Program-made: the position numbers and the translations under genes
Source of the DNA: Paramoeba atlantica
Lineage: Eukaryota > Discosea
Reading direction: 5' to 3'
Assembly (NCBI GenBank): GCA_977017575.1
Contig: CDRNVI010000089.1
Coordinates: 92,912-156,911 of the forward strand
Length of the DNA stretch: 64,000 bases
Shown: positions 20,141 to 28,702 of the stretch, piece after piece
Layout: each line of letters starts with the position of its first letter
How positions within the stretch are numbered: the stretch's first letter is position 1
The notes under the pieces: generated by a model
Database searches by the model: none
Told to the model about the DNA's origin: nothing
What the model saw: only the letters and a program-made list of their open reading frames with translations

Positions 20141-20476
20141 TTAAATATTAATGCCCAATATGTTTTGAATACATTTGGCGAGGTCGCCATCATTTTCACG
20201 TAGAATTTGTTCTGCTTCCTTGCGGGTTATGCCCAATTCAGAGCTGAGTTCTTTTACGATGTGATCTTTTCCTGTAAGATCAACCTTAGATAAGCGTTTC
20301 TGTCGAAAATTTTCCATTTCCCTTTTCTTTTGGTTTAGGTCGTGAAATTTACGCACAGCTGATGCGACATCTGAGATATCCACATCCGCGTGAGAAACAA
20401 TATTTGCACCGACAAAATTGGAGTTTAAGCGATCAAGATCAGTATCAACCATGGTGCCGTGAGAACTCTTTGTCAT
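20141..20476 (-). CDS. HYPK-like protein (NatA-associated, UBA domain)
   Basis: 111 residues. The C-terminal UBA-like domain (about 65-111: VKELSSELGITRKEAEQILR, then NDGDLAKCIQNIL) matches HYPK, and the helix before it (AVRKFHDLNQKKREMENFRQ) sits where HYPK has its inhibitory loop-helix. HYPK binds the Naa10/Naa15 N-terminal acetyltransferase and the ribosome. NAC-alpha shares the UBA fold but would also carry a NAC domain, which is absent. The ATG start and the complete length fit. Confidence 0.75.
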   Translation of the reverse strand: MTKSSHGTMVDTDLDRLNSNFVGANIVSHADVDISDVASAVRKFHDLNQKKREMENFRQKRLSKVDLTGKDHIVKELSSELGITRKEAEQILRENDGDLAKCIQNILGINI

Positions 20477-21038
20477 TGGATCTGAAGGAGATAACGATAA
20501 TGAAGTTCTATTATAAGTGGTTTAAAAGACATTTGTTTTTAATTTTTACTAAACCACTGTTCGGGTTAATATTCCTGGTAGGAATACTAAGAGGGTACAT
20601 GAATATTACGAGGTATAAAAAGAGGACCATTTTTTTGGAGTGATGAAAAGAAGTGGCATCGAGTTGACGTTCAAGTAATACTTACAAAAGAAATGGGGGT
20701 ACATGGTGTACAGCGAAACACTTTGAAAATATTTGCAGGAAACGTTGGAAGAAGGGGAGTTGTCGAAAACGTTTATCATTGCTATACCCCTACATGTCTT
20801 GCAAAAAAAGAATGGAAAGCAGAAATTCTCTTTTTGAGTAAAACTGTGTCAAGGTGATCCAATGAGCTCAATTGCTTCGCAATGCGAAGTTGACTGGAAA
20901 ACTGCTTTTATGTAGAAACTGGAGCTCTTAGATGCAGTTTATCGGTACATGAAGTATCGGAACTCCCGCGTATTACTCGCGTTGTCAGGTTGACGAGGCT
21001 TATTGAAATAGAGAAGCCCAATAGTAGGATAAAATTAT
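20477..21038. other. Intergenic spacer
   Basis: 562 bases between the HYPK-like and USP genes. I see no gene, repeat or RNA here. A short plus-strand frame near its left edge overlaps HYPK and ends in AT-rich sequence. Confidence 0.5.
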
Positions 21039-23159
21039 TTAAGAATGTCGTGTAGTATTATGTTTCTCTCTTTTGAAGTACAACTTTTCGGCTTGCAACT
21101 GAAAAATGTTGCGCTTGAAGTCTCTTTTAAATGTCTTTAAACCCTTCCGTTTTCTTCGCTTACCCAAGTCTAATGCTGCGTCCCACTCCGGATCAGAAGA
21201 CTCTTTACCTATTCGCTCTTGTGGAGGCAACGAGTAGAGATTTTGCGTCTGTGCGTTCAAATTTTCATTATTAGATATCGTTTGATCCTGATAATTTAAC
21301 CGAGAAAGAAGGATGTTACGATGTGTTTCCGCAAGCATTTTAAAGGGAACAGATTTCGTTTTTTTGGCATGAGTGGAATCAATATTTCCCCCCTTAGAAT
21401 TCATGTTGCCTGGTTTTAGGTTTTCTAAAACGTGCTCACCGGTACATACTTTACTTGGAGAAGCAAACGCAAAGGCCGATGAATCATCTATTTCAGATTC
21501 TATTGATTTACGTATATGCGAACCAGAAGGATGCGCATTATTTTCTGTTTTTAAATCTGGGCAAGTTATTCTACTACCCCTCGCAGAACTTTTATCAAGT
21601 GTCTTACGAAACAGTTCACCACATTCTGTGTGATGAGAAGAATGCTTTAATAGGAATTCCTGACCAGTTTGACTAATGGTTTTGGAAGCAGATGTGCTAG
21701 AACAAATATAAGGGGGGTCTTGAATGTAAAACAATATGTATGCCGGACTCTTTAGAACTTCATTTGAAGAAACAACTCTTACTGAGCTATCATTGCAACA
21801 GTACCATAAAGCCTGACGAGAGTCTCCTCGACAATAGCTATAGTAGTGTCCGCAGGTCATCCCATGCCCTTGATGTACATTCACCGCGAACAGCGTATAC
21901 TTGACATTATGTATCAATTTTTGATCTGTTTTGCTAGGCATGCGACTCTTCTCTTCTGGGAAAGAAAAAACGTAACTATTACGCTGTGATGAAGGCACCA
22001 TTTCGAATAGGTCAGGAAAAGATATCGATCGATTAATTTTTCCACGCCCGCTGAATCGCTTGAAGTGTAGAATAAGAATCCGTGGAGGAAAAACAAATGA
22101 AAACTGTCGTGTGGCGGAAACCATATTGCCTTTAACTGTTTTGTAAACATTGTGACCCAGAAATTCCTCTCGAGTATAATGTGTGAGGCATTCTTGCAAA
22201 GTGTGACCCACTACTTCAAGACTTAGCACAGTACTTGACTCATATGTGTCGGAAACACCATCACGAAATCTCACACGACTTTGCATCCATCCGCCGAATA
22301 GTCGACGCACTACAGTGGTCTGTAAAGATCCGCTGTCAAGTGTTTTAGATCCCACTTGTTCCTTTTCCAGTCCTTGCAAAAGTCCAAGTAGATATTCGTG
22401 ACTATCTTCTTGATTACCCAAGTGCATTGTTCGACAAACGGAGCGCAAGTGACGAACAAAAGCCGATGGGGGAAGGCTGCCTTTATTTGACTCAGTCAAC
22501 TGCTTCGTAAGGATACATAATTCTCTACTGACGCTGAACGATTGAAATGCCTTGTCAGCGGAATTGACGCTAATTTTTGCTTTAGTTTTGTCTGCCCACC
22601 ACTGTAGACTGCGCCGAAAAGGATAAAGATGGACCAAGCATTGCAGTATACTATTGAGAAAACATGTGTTGCCCTGATTTTGTAGACCTGTTTGCCAGAT
22701 AATATTCGAATCAGAACCTTGTCGCAACATCCAATCCTCAACAATATTGATTGGTACAAGCTCGAATTTCGGAGTCGGAATCTGTTCTACGATTCGCTTT
22801 AAAATCGGGCTATGAATAGAGTTTTCTTCATGAAAAGTAAAATCAGCCGCCCGTCTATCTTTCGCGTCAGGATCGATGCTTGTGCCAATGTCCTCAGGTA
22901 GACACAGATCAGAATCAACGGAGTGTGTTCTTTTCTTATCTTCAGCATCGAGACTCGTATCGTTCGGGTGCATTTCTGTACCAAGGCCCAACTGCTTTGG
23001 AAGATTGAAGCGTGTGCCAATAGGTAGTAAATTGTTTAGACAGGGAAAAGAAGCAATAAGATCCTTATTTTGCTCTTCCTCACCGATAATTCCGGACCGA
23101 AACTGTATTGGCTCGTCGACGAGCAGACTGTAGCACAGCGCAACTTGAGAATTTTCCAT
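21039..23159 (-). CDS. Ubiquitin-specific protease, USP36/USP42/Ubp10-like
   Basis: 706 residues. The Cys box GLQNQGNTCFLNS (catalytic Cys about 165), NQEDSHEYLLG (about 248) and the His box CGHYYSYC (about 436) with NDSS after it make a complete USP core. The C-terminal WDAALDLGKRRKRK followed by a basic FKRDFKRN tail is the signature of nucleolar USP36-type enzymes, which deubiquitinate ribosome-assembly factors and histone H2B. The two CxxC pairs that bind zinc in most USPs are not there: the equivalents read SRVRFRDG and NVYKTVKGN. The core is preceded by about 150 variable residues. A good splice acceptor lies just upstream of the ATG. Confidence 0.9.
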   Translation of the reverse strand: MENSQVALCYSLLVDEPIQFRSGIIGEEEQNKDLIASFPCLNNLLPIGTRFNLPKQLGLGTEMHPNDTSLDAEDKKRTHSVDSDLCLPEDIGTSIDPDAKDRRAADFTFHEENSIHSPILKRIVEQIPTPKFELVPINIVEDWMLRQGSDSNIIWQTGLQNQGNTCFLNSILQCLVHLYPFRRSLQWWADKTKAKISVNSADKAFQSFSVSRELCILTKQLTESNKGSLPPSAFVRHLRSVCRTMHLGNQEDSHEYLLGLLQGLEKEQVGSKTLDSGSLQTTVVRRLFGGWMQSRVRFRDGVSDTYESSTVLSLEVVGHTLQECLTHYTREEFLGHNVYKTVKGNMVSATRQFSFVFPPRILILHFKRFSGRGKINRSISFPDLFEMVPSSQRNSYVFSFPEEKSRMPSKTDQKLIHNVKYTLFAVNVHQGHGMTCGHYYSYCRGDSRQALWYCCNDSSVRVVSSNEVLKSPAYILFYIQDPPYICSSTSASKTISQTGQEFLLKHSSHHTECGELFRKTLDKSSARGSRITCPDLKTENNAHPSGSHIRKSIESEIDDSSAFAFASPSKVCTGEHVLENLKPGNMNSKGGNIDSTHAKKTKSVPFKMLAETHRNILLSRLNYQDQTISNNENLNAQTQNLYSLPPQERIGKESSDPEWDAALDLGKRRKRKGLKTFKRDFKRNIFQLQAEKLYFKREKHNTTRHS

Positions 23160-23168
23160 CTTAGGTTG

Positions 23169-23183
23169 CTAAAAAAAGAAAAT
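23169..23183 (-). promoter_or_regulatory. Candidate spliced-leader acceptor for the USP gene
   Basis: Read on the minus strand, a 12-13 base T/C tract ends in TTTTTTTAG, with AG at 23169-23170, about ten bases before the ATG at 23159. The form matches trans-splicing acceptors of euglenozoans. That it is used is inference. Confidence 0.5.
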
Positions 23184-23215
23184 TTGTATAATTGTAAAGA
23201 CGAATATAAAAATGA

Positions 23216-23350
23216 TTGCGGTGTTTGTATAACTACCGCTCTTCCCTCGATTATTGAAAACAAAGTGAACAAAAACAGTGAAAATAAAGAAAAAAAAAGA
23301 AAATACAGTAATAAATTTATAGTGGAAGAAAAAAATATAAAAGGGGGCTA
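23216..23350 (+). repeat. Dispersed repeat R1, copy 1 (partial)
   Basis: About 135 bases starting GCGGTGTTTGTATAACTACC and ending in ATATAAAAGGGGGCT. The same sequence occurs at 37556-37905 (plus, longest copy) and, reversed and split by a transposon, at 39560-39797 plus 42213-42303. The first 22 bases form an imperfect hairpin. It is noncoding and sits directly upstream of the USP acceptor site. Confidence 0.75.
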
Positions 23351-24152
23351 AAAATTCACCTTGTTGCCAGGCCTTAAACAAAAAAAGGGAACGCCCTGAG
23401 GAAACTGTACTTTTGCTCCATCTCAATGAGGGAACTGTAATTTGGCTCCACCCCTCAATATGGGGGTGGATGACCCCACCCCCATATTGTCGCTTAATTA
23501 TCCGTCACGTAATTGAACCGTCCCGTAATTAAGCCGTCCCGTAATAATACCACGCACGGTAATGAACACTTAACAACCTGCGCTTCTCCTTAACGTATTT
23601 AACAAGATGAGAGAGATCTTATATATTTCTTTTCTTGTTCTTTAGATGAAAAATGACTTTTCCAGTTAAAAAACTTGATGATTAACTTTTGGAGGAAAAA
23701 TGTCTCTTTTGACCTAATTTAGTGTTCTTGCGGCCCCTCTACTACACCCCCTTTCATTTATAATGATAATTGAAAAAAAAGATTTTCACCTCGGACTGTG
23801 AAAATTACTCAAAAATTAAAAAAAAAAAATTGTATCGTAACTCCTCCATGTCAGGTCGAGAGTTTTCTGTGATCTCTTTAATCCTGTCTTGTTTTTTCCC
23901 TTCGTAGACAAAGTATCATACTACACAGATGTATGTTATTCCTGATCTCCCCTTATTACGCTCATAAATAATACATGTAATGATAATCTAAGAAAAAATA
24001 TTATTATCATTATTTGTGAGAGGGGGTGTAACAACTTCTCTTTGTCGATATGTAAAGGGGGGGGGGCGGATTTACTCGGATATTGCTCGCCCTTTCATAA
24101 ATAAATGGCATTGTTTTTTCAAAATCCTTTGCCCTATTGTATTTTTATAGTT

Positions 24153-24236
24153 TGGGCCCTATACTACAGTAGCTTTCCACACCGTTGTTTTCTCAAGATA
24201 TCCATTGTTCGAGCCGTGGTGCGCCACTCAAAATGA
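24153..24236 (+). repeat. Dispersed repeat R2, copy 1
   Basis: The stretch GGGCCCTATACTACAGTAGC through CGAGCCGTGGTGCGCCACTC is repeated, reverse-complemented, at about 30985-31062 and 39382-39462. All three continue into related ATTTTTGGGT-type sequence. The repeat is noncoding and probably part of a transposon's terminal region. Confidence 0.6.
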
Positions 24237-24501
24237 CCCATTTTTGACTAAAAAAGTTGAAAAAGTATTTTTCGGACCCCAAGGGGCCTTTTTGTGTCGA
24301 AAGAATGGTGTGGTTGGAGTCGCATTCTCTACCCAATACGTTCGGTAAGCTTTGCTTCATCCCTACGAGTGATTTCCCACACGCAAATGTCGGATTTAGT
24401 GCTCTGAGAGCAAAAATACGCAAAAATCACCCCATTTTTACCAGAAAATCGGCTATTTTTGGCTTTCCGTTTTTCTTCAGCTTTTCTGGCCAATCTTTCT
24501 C

Positions 24502-24606
24502 TTTTAGGCTCTTCGTTAAACGCGGTGGTAGTTTTCAACGCGAAGCGCGCAGCATGAGTGACTTCTAAGTTGAAAACAACCACCGCGTTTAACGAAGAGC
24601 CTAAAA
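24502..24606. repeat. Inverted repeat, 38-base arms
   Basis: Arms 24502-24539 and 24569-24606 are complementary with one mismatch, around a 29-base centre. The arm includes GTTAAACGCGGTGG. It would fold into a long stem if transcribed. It may be a fold-back element or the fused ends of one. Confidence 0.85.
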
Positions 24607-25221
24607 AGGATAGAGTTAATGAGAGGAGGAGCAGTAATATTAGTGGGCAGTGTAGCCTGAAGTCGAAGTATCCGTTTTTAGAAAATAGTCGATAAGTCTA
24701 CTCGCTCATAGCAATTGAACTTCTTGCATTATACAACATATTCCGCGGCATGAATTTGAACAAGGGTTAAAGAGTAGCCCGGATCACATAATATTTGATA
24801 CACCATAGTCACGCCCCCATACTTTGCAGTTCCTCGAGTGTAGAACCATCGACCTCCTACCCAAATGCGATAGTTCTTCGGGTCGGTAGCAATCATGGCG
24901 AAAACTGACTTGCAGCCATATAGACTCCAAAGAAATACGAAAAGTTCAGATTTAGTGCTTTAAGGGCGAAAATAGGTGGCCAAAAAATGATCCCATTTTC
25001 ACCCGAAAATCGGCATTTGTTTAGCCCAAATCCCACTGATTTCAATTTTTCTAAGGAATATGTGTAAACTTATTTACCCAGAACTACATACTGCCATCCA
25101 GTGCTACCAAATGCCGCCAACAGAAGCCCTCAAAATAGCGGGCTTGCGGAATAATTTGCGCCCTGCACTCCCTCACTATGTGCCTCAAGATGTAAAAAAA
25201 ATAAACCATGTTCCAGGATAG

Positions 25222-25330
25222 TATACTATACTATACTACAGTGTCCTCTATATACTATACTACAGTCCTCTGTATACTAGTTAGTTAGTACCTAGTAGTT
25301 AGTTAGTACCTAATAGTTAGGTATACTAAA
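25222..25330. repeat. Short tandem repeats (TATACTATACTACAG and TAGTTAGTACC types)
   Basis: Two imperfect units of a TATACTATACTACAGT/TCCTCT motif are followed by two or three units of AGTTAGTTAGTACCTA. The array is noncoding and lies just inside the outer inverted repeat. Confidence 0.6.
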
Positions 25331-26336
25331 CCACAGTCCGGTTTAACATTCCGGGGAGGAATGTTAAGTAGCTACAGGAATGTTAAATTTTCAAGATATT
25401 TTTTTAAGATATTTTTTTGAACGGAAAAATAACTTCATTTATTCAGTATCTCCCTCTTCGCCCATTGCTTCGACTTCTTTTGCTTCACTTTCTTGGCGTT
25501 CTTGAACTTTCTTAAAGTACTCCGTCAGCGTACATGCGTACCGAAAACCTGGAGGACTCTGTAGGACTTGAGAATCTCCCGTGGTGGCTCTTCGTCGGTA
25601 GAGTGGGTGAAACTGTAAGCCACGGGGGGACAAGGGGGTTTTTCGGGGGGGGGATGTTAAAAAACGCATGGGACATCATAACATTCCCCCCCGGAATGTT
25701 ATCTGGCTAGTTTGTCCATCATACGCTCGAGGCGCAGAGATACGTCTCTCTGTGTGACGGCCGATACCATCGGCGCATGACCCGCATACGACGGGTGTCG
25801 CACAGAGAGTGGGGTGCGAGGTAGGAGACGAGTCGCCCATCGGTCATGCTACAGCACATATAGCCATGGTTCATGCTGCAACACGGTCAAGCCGTAGGTT
25901 CATGCTGTCAGATGGTCTATCGTGGATCATGATGCATCATGGAGAGGTCCGTTACCACCGCACTCGCTACAGCATGTAGGGAGAGAGGGGTGCAAGTTCG
26001 CATCCCCTATACACGCATACAACGTGTCCTCCCGCTGTAGCACACCCAGTGGTCCTCAAGGGAGGCCACCATGGCGCATAGCTCCCGGGAGAAGAAAGCA
26101 CGAGAAGGAGAGAGCCGGGGAGGGAAGAAAGCTCACTCGAAGAGAGCGAGCCGGGAGGAGTGAAAAGTCCGAAGCGCGTCCCCTACTTCCGCGACAAAGA
26201 GGGACAATTCCAGCTAGCCGTCAGCCGGAAACGGGCATTTAAAAGTAAGAATATGCCCATTTCCTGGAAAAGAAAGGAAGGGCTAGCAAAATGTACAACG
26301 AGGTTCTGGCTACAGGAATGTTAAACCGGACTGTGG
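25331..26336. mobile_element. 1.0 kb element with 22-base perfect TIRs
   Basis: CCACAGTCCGGTTTAACATT plus CC at 25331-25352 is matched exactly in reverse complement at 26315-26336. A second copy of CTACAGGAATGTTAAA lies at about 25372-25387. Inside are a minus-strand frame of 76 codons (25439-25669, unrecognised) and a GC-rich repeat (25735-26290). No transposase domain is recognised, so it looks non-autonomous. Confidence 0.75.
25735..26290 (+). repeat. GC-rich dispersed repeat, copy 1 (SINE-like?)
   Basis: A roughly 550-base GC-rich block in AT-rich surroundings. Its 3' half (26035-26285) is similar to the reverse complement of 43090-43345, and the hairpin motif ACCCGCATACGACGGGTG (about 25780-25800) also recurs at 43571-43588. 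AGTTCGCATCC at about 25994 is close to a Pol III B box and is followed by CCCC that could close a T-arm-like stem. I find no convincing A box. It lies inside the 25331-26336 element. Confidence 0.55.
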
Positions 26337-26473
26337 GTGCATTGTCAATGTCAGTGCACCAAATTGTCATACTCAGTGGACCACAATTTATAGGATTGTC
26401 ATACTCAGTGCACCAAGAGGTACATATTTTATCATAATTAGTAGCTTTTCTTTCTAATCGAAACTCGCACTTT

Positions 26474-26874
26474 ATATGCCCGTTCTATAAAAAAATCTCA
26501 CAGCACTGTTTGCCGAGAGTTGGTACGAAACAAGAAAAGGGGCAAGTATTACTTGGCTGGCCGTGCGAATTCGCCTGAGTAAAAAAGGGACGAGGCCTCA
26601 GATTATTCGTGGAGCCGTCGAAGCAAAAGTTAAAGCTCGGCTCAAAAAATTTCATAGCCCAGAACAAGTGGCCCATACATTAATCGTTGGTTCACAGGGT
26701 TCCCCGTCTACTTCCACGATTTATCATTTCGTCCGACGGGATAAGGATGCAGGCGGTAGTGTACACAAGGCTCTACGCATTAGAGGAAAGCGCCCCTACA
26801 AGCTGAATAATCGACCTCGAAAATGTCTCAACTGGGAGATTCCTCAGAAATTTCGAGAGTTATTCCTGCTTTGA
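26474..26874 (+). pseudogene. IS30-family transposase N-terminal part, frameshifted
   Basis: Frame one (about 26474-26582) reads ARSIKKSHSTVCRELVRN, an IS30/HTH_38 helix-turn-helix, then KYYLAGRANSPE and a stop. Frame two (26563-26874) reads AKVKARLKKFHSPEQVAHTL, then STIYHFVRRDKDAGGSVHKA and IRGKRPYK, the linker usual in IS30 transposases (SPEQIA, TIYR.I, GG.L...LR). The order and spacing are right, so this is one gene with a frameshift. The catalytic DDE domain is absent. IS30 is a bacterial family; nuclear eukaryotic versions are not familiar to me. Confidence 0.75.
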
Positions 26875-26884
26875 AGTAGGTAAA

Positions 26885-27060
26885 GACAAGTTAAAAGCAG
26901 AAGGATAAGTTGGAGAAGAAGGATAAGTTGGACCGTATATTATTCAATAACGCTATATTATTCAGATTATTCAAATTACACTACATTATTCAAATTAACA
27001 CTATATTTTTCAAATTAACACTATATTATTCAAATTAACACTACGCAACACATTTATACT
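26885..27060. repeat. TATTATTCAAATTA-type tandem repeats
   Basis: Five or so imperfect units of ATTATTCAAATTAACACTAT, preceded by two GAAGGATAAGTTGGA units. The array lies within the IS30-like element, between the transposase relic and the right-hand terminal motifs, and is noncoding. Confidence 0.65.
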
Positions 27061-27530
27061 TTTAAGTGCACTTTTTTATACTTTTACAATCTCAGGTGTT
27101 ATGCAGCAGTAGCACACACGTTCGTACGCGGTGACATGCCCATTGCTTTTTCTTGGTGCACTGAGTATGACAAAATGTCGACATTTCAGAAGGGTTGATT
27201 TTTTGGGTATCTTTGGTGCACTGAGTATGACAAAAGGGTGGTGCACTGAGTATGACAATCCAGAGTGGTTTAAATAGGTACGGTATACTGTGACCCCACC
27301 TTTATACCGTCACCCCACCCTCACTTGTCCTACCATGTGACATATCCGCTTTCCAGAATTTGACGGCGGATATGTCACGTGGTAGTCCTTTGCCCTTGGT
27401 CATTTTTCAAAATTTATTTTTCGTATTTCGAGGCTAAATAGGGGGGAAGGTGGTAGTTGTGGAGTATGGAGGCCTCTCGCAACTCCGGGGCCTCACCGGG
27501 AACAAAGGTGAAATTATTAGCCGGTTTATG

Positions 27531-27785
27531 TCGCAGACGGGTAAACAAGATCTAGGTTCATTGGCCCGGCCGGCCCCTCCGTGCGTTCGGCCTCTCGTTT
27601 ATCTTACAGACGGGTAAACAAGGTCTTGGCTTTGCTAGGGGTTGGGTATGGCGGAAAAGTTGGGCTTCGCAAATTGCTTCCCACTAACGTCGGACATTTT
27701 TGTCTTGCAGACGGGTAAACAAGGTCTTGGCTTTATTACGGGTTGGGTATGGTGGAATTTTTGGGCTTCGCAAATTGCTTCCCAA
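27531..27785 (+). repeat. Tandem units with CAGACGGGTAAACAAGGTCT
   Basis: Two adjacent units of about 100 bases (about 27605-27705 and 27706-27785) share CAGACGGGTAAACAAGGTCT, GGGTTGGGTATGG and GGGCTTCGCAAATTGCTTCC. A third, diverged copy of the first motif starts at 27535 and a fourth at about 28438. It is noncoding; short frames through it are repeats of one another. Confidence 0.75.
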
Positions 27786-27800
27786 TACAGCGTTCGCAAA

Positions 27801-27864
27801 AAATTTGTGAATGTTTTATTGTGCAACTTTTGAAATTGTTGCACAATAAAACATTCACAAATTT
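27801..27864. repeat. Perfect 27-base inverted repeat (hairpin)
   Basis: Arms 27801-27827 and 27838-27864 are exact reverse complements (AAATTTGTGAATGTTTTATT and on to GTGCAAC) around a 10-base centre. A weaker version of the arm (CACAAATTTTTGTT) appears near 28370. Confidence 0.9.
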
Positions 27865-28480
27865 CTGTTGCACAAATATTTGTGGAGATCTTTTTTGTTG
27901 AGGAAAATGTAGGCGGTATGGATAAATCCAATCCAATCCAAATCACTCCGGATTGCTCCGGACGGTCGCTGGTAAGACAGACCATTCACAGACAGATTTG
28001 GAATAGTAATGGTATGAGGGTAATTCGGTATGAATAGTAATGTACTGTGTGTGTATATTCGGACGTGTAGTAAGTATTAATAAATATTGCGTTTGAAAAG
28101 AAAATTAAACACAATCAAAAAAGGATTTAGGCACAACCATTCAGAACTGCTGAAGAGAACCAGGGGGAACTGCTAAAAACAAGGGGGGATATGCTATCGA
28201 CCCTGTGTACGATACCATACCCCCTCCGGTATGGTACGAGCTCACAGGTATGCTAACCCGGACTCTCGTTTAGGTTAAAAAGCAGCTTTAATTTTAGGAT
28301 TTGAGCAAAAAAAAAATTAAAATAAAATTTACATTTTTAAAAAAGTTGCACGTTAAAAAATTCACAAATTTTTGTTTTCCTGTTTTTTGTTACACAAATA
28401 ATTGTGTTGAGTGTAACGTCAGAAGTTTTTGTCTTCCAGACGGGCAAACAAGGTCTTGGCTTCCGCATTTTTTTCTAAAT

Positions 28481-28702
28481 TTACAATTTTTTTTGAAGGG
28501 CCTTTCTTCAATTTTTTTAGGGGCTCAATTTTTTTGGAGGGTCTCAATTTTTTTTGAAGGGCTCAATTTGTTTTCGAAGGGCTTGCACAAAATATGCATT
28601 ATCAGTGTGCGAGTTTTATGCATTATCATTGTGCGAGTTTTTATGCATTATTAGTGTGCCTATATGCATTATCAGTGTGCCTATACGCATTATCAGTGTG
28701 CG
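28481..28702 (+). repeat. Two tandem arrays left of the hAT-like gene
   Basis: 28481-28583 holds four or five units like GGGCTCAATTTTTTTGAA. 28593-28702 holds five units of about 23 bases built on TATGCATTATCAGTGTGCGA. Three further units of the second type, in the same orientation, lie at 30849-30917, so the arrays bracket the transposase genes. Confidence 0.75.

Larger units (their letters stand above)
23351..25200. other. Noncoding repeat-rich start of island 1
   Basis: No credible gene. It holds a 14-base hairpin at 23456-23489 (CAATATGGGGGTGG and its complement), followed by two or three CCGTCCCGTAATTAA-like units to about 23560. AT-rich sequence follows to 24120, with a G-run near 24057, then repeat family R2 at 24153-24236, a 38-base inverted repeat at 24502-24606, and a partial R2-like stretch at about 24880-25020. 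Short frames here are low-complexity. Confidence 0.6.
26322..27275 (+). mobile_element. IS30-like element with arrays of terminal motifs
   Basis: The left end has three copies of ATTGTCATACTCAGTGCACC (about 26341, 26363, 26395). The right end has three reverse copies (about 27154, 27213, 27240). Outside them TTAAACC...ACT.TGG extends the inverted repeat. Between lies a broken transposase with IS30-type helix-turn-helix and linker but no DDE domain, so the copy is non-autonomous. The region 26880-27110 has a run of TATTATTCAAATTAACACTA-like repeats. Confidence 0.7.

Noticed and set aside
25988-26010. tRNA gene suggested by a B-box-like site
   Set aside because: No A box, acceptor stem or anticodon arm could be folded around it; retained only as a possible Pol III-derived repeat.
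28593-28702. CRISPR-like array
   Set aside because: The spacing between units is only a few bases with no distinct spacers; it is a plain tandem repeat in a eukaryotic genome.
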